A DNA stretch of 11,740 nucleotides, from contig CAADVV010000085.1 of NCBI GenBank assembly GCA_900752535.1, positions 1-11,740 on the forward strand, in the 5' to 3' direction. The notes under the pieces are model-generated. The model was not told the origin of the DNA. It worked only from the letters and a program-made list of their open reading frames with translations, and searched no databases. Source of the DNA: Bacteroidales bacterium. GTDB lineage: Bacteria; Bacteroidota; Bacteroidia; Bacteroidales; Muribaculaceae. A program made the position numbers and the translations under genes. Positions 1 through 6,006 of the stretch are shown one piece after another; the first letter of the stretch is position 1, and each line of letters opens with the position of its first letter.

Positions 1-19
1 CCGGTTGACAGAGTCGCAA

Positions 20-42
20 TGCGGCCCGGGCGGGTTTTTTTA
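20..42. terminator. Possible terminator arm at the left edge
   Basis: A GC-rich block containing the palindrome GCCCGGGC lies directly next to a run of seven T on the plus strand, and it abuts the stop codon of the 125-aa minus-strand gene. On the minus strand it reads as an A-run followed by a GC arm, as in the 5' half of a bidirectional terminator whose other arm would lie outside the window. No full stem with a normal loop can be drawn within the window, so this is a weak call. Confidence 0.25.
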
Positions 43-417
43 GCCGTCGGCATAGCCACTACTGCCGACGTTGCTGTCCTTGATGGTGTAGCGTATGGTG
101 ACGCCGTCGCCATAGGTTTTCATGGTCCAGGCAACCGACGAGCCGACAGGCATGTCGACATAGGCCTGATTGCTGGCCTGAGACGCTTTGTTGTAGGGGT
201 TCCAATCGGGCGAGGTTTTGATTACTGCGCCACCCGAAAGACGGGCGTCGCCGGCAGAGTTGCAGTCATAGCGGGTATAGGGGACTGTGGCTCCGCGGAG
301 ACCGAGAGGATCTGACGCGGGCACCGGGAAGTTGTCGGCCACAGAGGCCCAGAGGGGTACGGCGGACAACAGGACGGCGGATGCCAATACTGCAACTTTC
401 GACAAAGTTTTCTTCAT
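40..417 (-). CDS. Short secreted CBM35-like protein, probable truncated paralogue of the GH87 enzyme N-terminus
   Basis: A 125-aa protein. The start at 417 is preferred over the longer frame to 513 because MKKTLSK plus a hydrophobic run (residues 8-24, ending LWA) forms a clean signal peptide, and because the promoter box at 456-463 lies inside the longer version. The mature part aligns by eye with residues 24-108 of the GH87 protein (2365-4341): both have S-D-x-L-G-x-R-G, then PYxRY, an ASxASN stretch, GS-x-x-x-WT and a (V/L)TIR(Y/F)-x-I-x-DS block. It therefore carries the first part of a CBM35-like galactose-binding fold and stops (TAA, beside an A-run) before the module is complete. No beta-helix follows in the 39 remaining bases. 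It may be a decayed second GH87-type gene or a small stand-alone glucan-binding protein. It has its own promoter with the same operator-like element as the GH87 gene. Confidence 0.7.
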   Translation of the reverse strand: MKKTLSKVAVLASAVLLSAVPLWASVADNFPVPASDPLGLRGATVPYTRYDCNSAGDARLSGGAVIKTSPDWNPYNKASQASNQAYVDMPVGSSVAWTMKTYGDGVTIRYTIKDSNVGSSGYADG

Positions 418-455
418 GGTTTTGCGATGATGGAAGTCGGTAAAAAAAGTCGATG

Positions 456-512
456 CAAAAATATCAATCACGCATGCGACCATGAAGAAATATAGTCGTG
501 ACTTAGTGGTCA
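456..512 (-). promoter_or_regulatory. Promoter and operator-like direct repeat of the 125-aa gene
   Basis: Read on the minus strand, positions 512-491 hold the element T-N5-CTA-N2-T-N3-GRCWATA. Its two RCTA-type half sites (CACTA and GACTA) are 11 bases apart. A 27-base spacer follows, then TATTTTTG at 463-456, which fits the Bacteroidetes -7 consensus TAnnTTTG. The start codon at 417 is about 40 bases further on. No good -33 TTTG is present (TTTC instead), as expected for an activator-dependent promoter. The same layout occurs before the GH87 gene and the 304-aa gene. Sequence and spacing are seen directly; the operator role is inferred. Confidence 0.6.
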
Positions 513-572
513 ACTATGCTAATATATTGTAAGTGTGTTATGTTAGGTCTGGGAAGATGGTTCCTGATATAT

Positions 573-589
573 AGTGGCCGATGGCCGCT
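573..589 (-). terminator. Weak hairpin at the end of the regulator gene
   Basis: A 7-bp stem (AGCGGCC with GGCCACT on the minus strand, one G-T wobble) with a 3-base loop overlaps the TAG stop codon of the regulator. It is followed by TATATATC rather than a true U-run. It could be a weak terminator or an mRNA 3'-end structure. It is the only such structure between the regulator and the 125-aa gene, so read-through is possible. Confidence 0.3.
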
Positions 590-2279
590 AAGAAACCGAT
601 CGAATCTCCATAATGGCCGATTCGAAGTTGGCGTTTTCGAGTGTCGACCGATTTTTGGCGCGGGTCTTGTAGGTATTGACCGTGTTGACCGAGTAGTTGA
701 GGAAAGTAGCGATTTTAGAGATGTCAGTGATGCCGAGACGAATCAGTGCGAAGATGCGCATCTCGGGAGTCAGCGACTGCTTGTCGCCGGGCATATCGGT
801 CATCGAGTCGGCGGGGAAAAGGGCGTAATAGCGGTCAGGGAACGACGGGAACAATTTGAGGAAAATCGAGTCGAAATCTGTCAGCATTTTCTCCTTCTCC
901 TTGCGTAGGTCTGAATCGCGCAGCGACAACAATAGGTCATCGACCTGACGGGCCTTGACCTTGCGTCTGACGAGTTTGTAAAGCTCCTCTTTCTTCTTGA
1001 TAGCCTCGGAGTTTGCGTAGAAACCGTAACCGAGATATTCGTCCTTGATTTTCACGCTCTCGCGGAGGTTGGCGAGCGTCTGAGAGAGGCGCGCGTTGGT
1101 CTCGGCCTCACGGGCGTTGGCCGTGGCGAGGTCTTCGTTGGCTTTCTGAAGTTGGATAGAGCGGTCGGCGATGACCCGATTGCTCTCGCGCAGACGGCGC
1201 ACGGCCTTGATATATAACACAAAAAGTGCGGCGAGGGCCAGAAGCAGCACAAACAGCCCGCACAAAGCCCACCAGAGTTTACGGCGCTGTGAGTCGACCG
1301 AAGCAAACCGCTGGGTGTCAATCAGAGGGAGAACGTTGGCTATTTCAGCCTTGCGGTGAGGCGCGTTGAAGAAGTTGGCGTCGTCGAGGGCCACATTAAT
1401 ATATTGTGATGCGCGCTCATAGTCGCCGTCCTGAAACATCATCTCGGCGAGACGTCTGAGCGCCGAGGTCTCACGTTTTGCCTCGGAAATGTCGAGATAA
1501 CCCGAGAGGGCCTTATAGTAGATGGCATTGTCGCGGTCATCACTATTGAAATAAAGGTCGCCCAACACCGAGGCAATCATGGCTTTCTCGCTGTTAGGCA
1601 CATCCTTACGCTCCATCAGCTTGGCAAAAATGTCGATTTTCTGATTGGCATAGAGGTCGTCGAAAGTCTTGAATATAGAGGCATAGCGTGATTCATAGGT
1701 CGTGGCAGGCACTGTCATGATGACCGAGTCGGCATAGGCTTTCGAGATACGTGCGTTGGTGTCTGAGAATGTACCGTCAGAGTAGTTGCTCATGTCGGTG
1801 TAGAGGCGGTTGCAGAGAAAGTAGAAGACACCGAGGGCATGGGGTGAAACACCCTTATGGTCTGTAGAGCGGACGATGTCGACGGCATCGGTGAAACAAC
1901 CGCTTGCCACATAAGAATATAACTTATCGGTGCGGGCGCGCATGATTGCGTCGGGATCGCCGGTTGCCGTGGCGGCCTTGAGTTCATGGTCGGCCGTAGC
2001 TTGAGCCGAGTCGCCCTGAAAGCTCTGATAGCGCACGAAAATGTCATGTAGCAGGTCGGCGCGACGCGCATTATCCTGCAGGGGCACTTTGGCGAGAACT
2101 TTTTTGACTGAGTCAATTTTCCATGCGTGTGTGGTGTAAAAGAGGTCTCGCCGCTCAATGGCATGCTGGAGCACGGCGAGCATAGAGTCGGTGCGCTCGC
2201 TTCGCTCGACCTTAGCGAATGATTGGAGAGATGTCAAGGTCAGGAATATCAGTGCAAAAATCGTTTTACGTCGGTTCAT
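588..2279 (-). CDS. Membrane-spanning TPR/HTH transcriptional regulator, SusR/DUF6377 type
   Basis: A 563-aa protein. The start at 2279 is chosen because MNRRKTIFALIFLTL begins a normal signal sequence (residues 1-22); the longer frame to 2408 would add 43 non-signal residues and overlap the GH87 gene. Residues 25-325 form a helical, TPR-like periplasmic region (for example VLGDLYFNSDDRDNAIYYKAL, about 238-258, and LAEMMFQDGDYERASQYINVAL, about 277-298). One strong transmembrane helix lies at about 335-358, followed by a charged coiled coil (about 360-410). A conserved C-terminal part ends in a LuxR-like helix-turn-helix (about 503-545: LTPEMRIFALIRLGITDISKIATFLNYSVNTVNTYKTR). This architecture matches the Bacteroidetes SusR-like/DUF6377 regulators, in which the periplasmic part is thought to sense oligosaccharide and the HTH activates the locus. 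It lies 85 bases after the GH87 gene on the same strand, with no clear promoter of its own, so co-transcription with GH87 is likely. The family is fairly sure; the ligand (alpha-gluco-oligosaccharide) is inferred from the neighbours. Confidence 0.85.
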   Translation of the reverse strand: MNRRKTIFALIFLTLTSLQSFAKVERSERTDSMLAVLQHAIERRDLFYTTHAWKIDSVKKVLAKVPLQDNARRADLLHDIFVRYQSFQGDSAQATADHELKAATATGDPDAIMRARTDKLYSYVASGCFTDAVDIVRSTDHKGVSPHALGVFYFLCNRLYTDMSNYSDGTFSDTNARISKAYADSVIMTVPATTYESRYASIFKTFDDLYANQKIDIFAKLMERKDVPNSEKAMIASVLGDLYFNSDDRDNAIYYKALSGYLDISEAKRETSALRRLAEMMFQDGDYERASQYINVALDDANFFNAPHRKAEIANVLPLIDTQRFASVDSQRRKLWWALCGLFVLLLALAALFVLYIKAVRRLRESNRVIADRSIQLQKANEDLATANAREAETNARLSQTLANLRESVKIKDEYLGYGFYANSEAIKKKEELYKLVRRKVKARQVDDLLLSLRDSDLRKEKEKMLTDFDSIFLKLFPSFPDRYYALFPADSMTDMPGDKQSLTPEMRIFALIRLGITDISKIATFLNYSVNTVNTYKTRAKNRSTLENANFESAIMEIRSVS

Positions 2280-2324
2280 GTACTTGGATAGGAAGATTGT
2301 GCTATAACATGGTATAGACTGTCT

Positions 2325-2350
2325 GTCGCTCGGTGATAGGCCGGAGCGAC
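2325..2350 (-). other. Intercistronic hairpin between GH87 and regulator genes
   Basis: GTCGCTC at 2325-2331 pairs with GAGCGAC at 2344-2350, extended by GG/CC with a bulge. It lies 14 bases beyond the GH87 stop codon in the direction of transcription and has no U-run after it. It therefore looks more like an mRNA stabilising or processing structure than a terminator. It could lower expression of the regulator relative to GH87. Confidence 0.35.
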
Positions 2351-2364
2351 AATGACGGATAGTG

Positions 2365-4341
2365 CTAAAGCTTGATTTTAATGGCGTCAGACCCGTTGGC
2401 GGCGACAATGTAGATTCCGGCGTCGAGGCCGCCGAGGGTTTTGCCCGGTGCTATGACAGCGACGGTGCGTCCGGCGGCGTCATAGACCGTAACCGGGCAT
2501 TTGCAGTCTTCGCTGACGCAGATGCATCCGTTTGAGACACAGACCGGACTGTTGTCACGCTCAATTTCGTCGAGGGCGGCGCCGTTATATTTGAAGTCGA
2601 ACGTAGAGGGGATGTCGGTCATCCACGGCTCGGGACATCCCTCGGCCGTGATATCGCTACCGGTGCCGTCGCCCTGAAGTCCGTTGGAGAAGTTGACGGC
2701 CCACTCTGTCGAGGGAACATTGTGGATATGCAGGCCTTCGATTTTCAGGCCCCTGACTTTCTTGGAGTTGGACGATTTGACTCGCAGGCCCTCATGATAG
2801 GAGTCGTGGATGTCGATGTTACGCAGCGTGGTGTTGACCACGTCATAGTGGTAGCCGGCGCTTATCAACAGCGAGGGCTGGGCATTGCCCCAGAAGTCGC
2901 CGTACTGGCCGACCTGACCCTGACGCACGCCACTGCTTCGAATGGCGATGTTTTCGAGCAGAATCTCACCCTCGGAGGAGAATCCGGTACCCTGGAAGTC
3001 GGCGTTGACGCGTGCGCCGCTCTCCATGGCGTCGATAATCAGCAGGTTGGTGGCGTGGTTGTTGCGACCACCGAAAAATCCCAGCGACGAAGCGCGCCAG
3101 TTGTTCTCGGCTGTGTTATGGTCAAAGAGGTTGTCATGAGTCCAGTTGCCGGTCGACCATGAGGCCATGTCATCGTCACCGTTGTTGCGGAACGAACAGT
3201 GGCTGACCGTAGCGTTCGCAGTGCCCGAGCAGAGGTTTATGCCGTCGGCATAGTTGTTGCGGAACCGGCATCCGGTGACAGTCAGACCGTCACTTGAATT
3301 GCCGTTATAGTCGGCAATCCATGCGCCACACTCGAAGTGGTCGGCGCGTATGTTCCTGATTGTCGAATTCTTGCCCCATGAACCCATCAGGGCCTTTCCG
3401 GCCTGTTTGGTCTCGTCGTTATTATAATAGCGGTGGTTGTTGAGAGTATTGATTGTCAGGTCCTCGACGCCGCAGCGGTCGCGGTTGCAGGTGATTCCGC
3501 GGCGTCCGAAGGTGCGCGGATTGTCTGGCTTGGCGGTGAACATCAGCGTCGTGTGCCACATTCCGGCACCGACAAGACGGGTGTCGTCATTTCTGATTTC
3601 GAGGCCTGAGGGTATCTCATATACTCCGGCAGGAATAAAGATGGTTTTACCCGCATTACTGTTGATGAAACCCTGAAGCTGATCGCCGGCGCCTTCAAAC
3701 GTGACAGCTCCCGCCGGTGCCTGGGCCGCCGGAGGTGCCATCTCAGCCTCGACAAAGTCGATGGTCACCGAGCCGTCACCACCGTCGTTGCAGACCAGGC
3801 GCAACGTAGACCCCGATTTAACAGTTGCGGGAAGCAGGGACGACACCTCGTCGAAGCGCATGCGCACAAACTTGTCGCTGCCGGGTGTGTTGTCGGGATA
3901 TTTTGTGCTCGAATTGTTCTTGACTGTATATTGCCAGGCCCAATATGAGTCGAGCGTGATGTCACAAAGTTTTTTGTCACCGTCATAGACAGTGACGACG
4001 CGTTTTGTCCCGAGACCGTCAGGCGAGTCGGGAATGGAAAATCTTATCGTTAGAGCATTAGCGTCGGCATCGAGCGTCCACGACAACTCGCTGCCGTCAG
4101 CGCCGATTGTCGCTGCCATGCGGTTTGAGGCTTCAGCAGCCAGGTCTGACTGATTGTAGTTGTCACGTGATGAGATGAACGTCGCGTCTTTAGACTGACA
4201 GAGCCCGTCTTCAGCCTCATATCGCAAATAGGGGCGGTCAGTATATCCACGTCCGAGAGCGTCATCACTGAAAATGACAGATTGGGCTGACATGACTCCA
4301 GATAACATGATAATCAGAACCGGAACAAAGAATTTTTTCAT
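2365..4341 (-). CDS. Secreted GH87-type alpha-1,3-glucanase / mycodextranase with N-terminal CBM35-like module
   Basis: A 658-aa protein. Signal peptide 1-20 (MKKFFVPVLIIMLSGVMSAQ). Residues about 35-200 form a CBM35-like beta-sandwich (PYLRYEAEDG, WTLDADANALTIRFSIPD). A proline/alanine linker follows (about 201-212), then a right-handed parallel beta-helix (about 213-545) beginning with the typical FIPAGVYEIPSGLEIRND and LVGAGMWHTTLMF strands. The core matches GH87: ECGAWIADYNG, SSDGLTVTGCRFRNNYADGIN, SHCSFRNNGDDDMASWS and LGFFGGRNNHATN. Asp366 in ADGIN and Asp389/Asp390 in GDDD are 23 and 24 residues apart. As recalled, that is the spacing of the three catalytic aspartates of characterised GH87 alpha-1,3-glucanases, which are inverting endo-enzymes. 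The tail has five cysteines (601, 606, 608, 613, 615), then a T9SS-like C-terminal module (VTVYDAAGRTVAV ... GIYIVAANGSDAIKIKL). Alpha-1,3-glucanase versus mycodextranase (nigeran) cannot be decided here. It has its own promoter with the shared operator-like element. Confidence 0.85.
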   Translation of the reverse strand: MKKFFVPVLIIMLSGVMSAQSVIFSDDALGRGYTDRPYLRYEAEDGLCQSKDATFISSRDNYNQSDLAAEASNRMAATIGADGSELSWTLDADANALTIRFSIPDSPDGLGTKRVVTVYDGDKKLCDITLDSYWAWQYTVKNNSSTKYPDNTPGSDKFVRMRFDEVSSLLPATVKSGSTLRLVCNDGGDGSVTIDFVEAEMAPPAAQAPAGAVTFEGAGDQLQGFINSNAGKTIFIPAGVYEIPSGLEIRNDDTRLVGAGMWHTTLMFTAKPDNPRTFGRRGITCNRDRCGVEDLTINTLNNHRYYNNDETKQAGKALMGSWGKNSTIRNIRADHFECGAWIADYNGNSSDGLTVTGCRFRNNYADGINLCSGTANATVSHCSFRNNGDDDMASWSTGNWTHDNLFDHNTAENNWRASSLGFFGGRNNHATNLLIIDAMESGARVNADFQGTGFSSEGEILLENIAIRSSGVRQGQVGQYGDFWGNAQPSLLISAGYHYDVVNTTLRNIDIHDSYHEGLRVKSSNSKKVRGLKIEGLHIHNVPSTEWAVNFSNGLQGDGTGSDITAEGCPEPWMTDIPSTFDFKYNGAALDEIERDNSPVCVSNGCICVSEDCKCPVTVYDAAGRTVAVIAPGKTLGGLDAGIYIVAANGSDAIKIKL

Positions 4342-4385
4342 GGAAATAATGGTTGATGTAAATCTTTCAAACGGCTTTTCTAAGA

Positions 4386-4442
4386 CAAAAATAGATTAAA
4401 GTAATTAGAAAGTGGCAAAATATAGTCTCAATGTAGTCTTAA
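4386..4442 (-). promoter_or_regulatory. Promoter and operator-like direct repeat of the GH87 gene
   Basis: On the minus strand, 4442-4421 holds two GACTA half sites 11 bases apart, the second as GACTATA. After a 27-base spacer that starts with TTTTG (a good -33 element) comes TATTTTTG at 4393-4386, a match to the -7 consensus TAnnTTTG. The expected transcript start is near 4380, giving a leader of about 40 bases before the ATG at 4341. Element and spacing are the same as before the 125-aa gene. An element just upstream of -33 suits an activator. Confidence 0.65.
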
Positions 4443-4614
4443 AGTACACTATTACGCTGTCAATCAACCATAAGGCAAGTGTTAATTATTGTAAAAATAT
4501 ATGGTTAAAGCCGAAATATGATAGTCCGAAACACTCAGACGGTCACTATATTTTTTAGAGGCCAAAACTAATTAAGTCCCTTAAAATAAAAGTTATAAAT
4601 GAAAAATAAGCGAT

Positions 4615-4671
4615 TTTGAGCTATGTTTAGGCAATATCATTTTATAGGGGTGAATCGGGGCAGTAATTTTG
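4615..4671 (+). promoter_or_regulatory. Promoter and operator-like element of the 304-aa gene / sus operon
   Basis: TAATTTTG at 4664-4671 fits the Bacteroidetes -7 consensus. Exactly 27 bases upstream ends a weaker copy of the shared element (4615-4636), with half sites AGCTA and GGCAA 11 bases apart. Across the three copies, ten positions are invariant (T1, CTA at 7-9, T12, G16, C18, ATA at 20-22). The -33 region reads ATTTTA. The predicted start near 4677 gives a leader of about 85 bases, A/T-rich just before the ATG and without a Shine-Dalgarno sequence, as is normal in this phylum. Confidence 0.55.
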
Positions 4672-4761
4672 CCGCTGTTCGGGAGACACACAGCCACCGG
4701 GACAGTCTGAACGAGCAAATAGTAACTCAATATTTTCTTACATTTAATTCTTAATTTCATC

Positions 4762-5676
4762 ATGAAAAAACTTACTCTCTTAGCAGCTGCCGCACTGGCA
4801 ACAGCAGGAATGGCCCAGGCCGCCACAATCGGTAACCCCGCTGACCCCAAAAACGAAGGTTATTATATCGTAGCCTATGACCTGGCTAACGGCAAGTGGT
4901 GCGAAGCCAACCCCGAAATCGACGAGACTTTCGTATTCGCCATCGACTTCACCGGCACAGGTCTCGAAGACGCCATGAAGACTCTGCCCAGCCCCAACCG
5001 CGCCAACATCCTCGGCCGCTCGGGTGCATTTGACATCTTCAACCACACCAACCTCGGTGAAGAAGGCGCTGTTGCGAAAGCTGACGGTCGTCTCTTCCCC
5101 ATCGACCGCGACAAAAACCTCTACGGTATGACCGTCAACCTCTATCAGCTCATCACAAGCCGTCTGAATGACGCCGCTTTCGGTCCCAACGCTGACTACA
5201 CTGCTTATAAAGTATGTGAGGTCGGTCAGGACTTCGAATTCGCCGACAACGTATTTGCATTCGGCTGGACCGTAGATAACCCCGGTGCAGAATGGTGGGA
5301 CGGTATCGGCGCTCCCGTGCAGGACGTTCTCCAGTGGAAGATGGCTGCCTACACCGGCACAAAGACCGGCAAAGCCTTCACATACGGTGAACTTCATCCC
5401 GCTGACCAGCCCTGCCCCCTCGAAGGCCTCGATCCCGCAGCTTACGACCAGATGTGCAAAACATGGGGTGGCTACGGCACACCCGCTGACTACGAGAAAG
5501 TAGGCGGTTCAGACGCTATCGAGACAATCTCTAACGACAACAACTCGGAAGTTGTGGCTTCTCAGTATTTTGACCTGACCGGCCGTCAGATCGAAAACCC
5601 CGCTGAAGGCACTCTCGTTATCCGTCGCGACACCCGCGCCAACGGCACCGTTACCGCTGTCAAGGTTATTCGCTAA
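4762..5676 (+). CDS. Secreted protein of unknown family leading the sus operon
   Basis: A 304-aa protein whose family is not recognised. It has a clear signal peptide (MKKLTLLAAAALATAGMAQA, residues 1-20; cleavage after AQA likely) with no lipobox cysteine. The body (about 21-250) is rich in aromatic residues, Asp, Asn and Gly and has few charged helices, consistent with a beta-rich secreted domain (for example YYIVAYDLANGKWCEANPE, FVFAIDFTG, NVFAFGWTVDN, AEWWDGIG). After a short linker (about 250-268) it ends with a compact sorting-like tail (YFDLTGRQI ... GTLVIRRDTRANGTVTAVKVIR) resembling the tail of the GH87 protein. Codon use is strongly biased to C-ending codons (CTC, CCC, AAC, GAC), suggesting high expression. 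It is the first gene after the plus-strand promoter/operator and precedes susC. By position it may be a surface or secreted glycan-binding helper, but no catalytic motif is seen and that role is inferred from context only. Confidence 0.8.
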   Translation: MKKLTLLAAAALATAGMAQAATIGNPADPKNEGYYIVAYDLANGKWCEANPEIDETFVFAIDFTGTGLEDAMKTLPSPNRANILGRSGAFDIFNHTNLGEEGAVAKADGRLFPIDRDKNLYGMTVNLYQLITSRLNDAAFGPNADYTAYKVCEVGQDFEFADNVFAFGWTVDNPGAEWWDGIGAPVQDVLQWKMAAYTGTKTGKAFTYGELHPADQPCPLEGLDPAAYDQMCKTWGGYGTPADYEKVGGSDAIETISNDNNSEVVASQYFDLTGRQIENPAEGTLVIRRDTRANGTVTAVKVIR

Positions 5677-5772
5677 GCGGAGCTTCGCAAAACGAACTTA
5701 CACAATTCTATCAAATATATCTGCTAAATTCCTGAAACTGACAATAGGTACTAATTTCAGTTGATTAACCCC

Positions 5773-5836
5773 GGAAAAGCGGAGGAGAAAACCGTAACCG
5801 TCATTATCAGCGGGCGGCAGCTTCCTCCGCTTTTTC
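5773..5836. terminator. Long-stem terminator-like hairpin before susC
   Basis: A perfect 12-bp inverted repeat (AAAAGCGGAGGA at 5775-5786 and TCCTCCGCTTTT at 5823-5834) extends to 14 bp with a G-T and a G-C pair. The loop is 36 bases, itself with CCG/CGG pairing options. The right arm runs into five T, and the left arm gives a T-run on the other strand, so it could work both ways. It lies about 100 bases after the 304-aa gene and 170 bases before susC. It is likely a (partial) terminator that keeps expression of the lead gene above that of susCD. Confidence 0.6.
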
Positions 5837-6006
5837 AACCAAAGAGACGACATCCCCTTCGTCCACCGCTCTCTCCCTCCCATAACAGGCTCAGCCTCCA
5901 ATCTCCACTTATCACATCCGGACTGATTCATCTCATCTCTCCGACCCATCATCTCACCTCAACACCTTCAATCTGAATAAATTACTTTAACGATAATCTA
6001 CAACCA
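5836..6006 (+). promoter_or_regulatory. G-poor, C/T-rich susC leader (possible rut-like region)
   Basis: About 171 bases with only about 14 G, rich in C and T (runs such as CTCTCTCCCTCC and CATCTCATCTCTCC). It turns A/T-rich only in the last 30 bases before the susC ATG. Such C-over-G stretches are typical of Rho utilisation regions and of unstructured leaders. No TAnnTTTG box with the shared operator is found between 5677 and 6006. Read with the hairpin just upstream, this may be an attenuation zone for susCD. The composition is seen directly; the function is inferred. Confidence 0.4.

Larger units (their letters stand above)
4342..4761. other. 420-base divergent regulatory spacer
   Basis: An AT-rich spacer between the GH87 gene (leftwards) and the 304-aa gene (rightwards). 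No coding frame inside it is convincing. It holds one promoter/operator unit for each direction (4386-4442 and 4615-4671). The centre (about 4443-4614) has further scattered TAGTC/CACTA words (for example 4447-4452, 4511-4515 and 4544-4549) with no promoter box at the right distance. These could be auxiliary sites or chance in AT-rich DNA. The two promoters face away from each other, about 170 bases apart. Confidence 0.7.

Noticed and set aside
418..513. Longer N-terminus (32 extra residues) for the 125-aa protein
   Set aside because: It would include the -7 box and the start of the shared operator, and it precedes a normal signal peptide at 417.
570..579. Another TATAGTG word resembling part of the operator element, downstream of the regulator
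   Set aside because: No second half site and no promoter box 27 bases away; better explained as part of the hairpin at the regulator stop codon.
2280..2408. Longer N-terminus (43 extra residues) for the regulator, overlapping the GH87 3' end
   Set aside because: The extra residues contain no signal sequence and would bury the obvious signal peptide that begins at 2279.
4349..4471. 9-base inverted repeat ATGGTTGAT (4349-4357) and ATCAACCAT (4463-4471)
   Set aside because: The arms are over 100 bases apart in AT-rich DNA, with no other support; chance is a sufficient explanation.
4541..4550. Further CACTATA word in the divergent spacer, plus scattered TAGTC words at 4447-4515
   Set aside because: No TAnnTTTG box at the right distance, and such short words are expected in AT-rich DNA. 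Mentioned only as possible auxiliary sites.
4563..4570. Second minus-strand TAnnTTTG match (TAGTTTTG)
   Set aside because: No clear -33 element or operator at the proper spacing, and it lies more than 200 bases from the GH87 start, behind a better promoter.
4780..5397. A 205-codon open frame on the minus strand inside the 304-aa gene
   Set aside because: It arises from the strong C-ending codon bias of the sense gene. It lacks a signal or recognisable motif, and the plus-strand frame has a clean signal peptide, promoter and tail.
5740..5746. GACAATA half site upstream of susC, resembling the end of the operator
   Set aside because: The partner CTA half site is missing, and the position 27 bases downstream (5774-5781) is the hairpin arm, not a promoter box.
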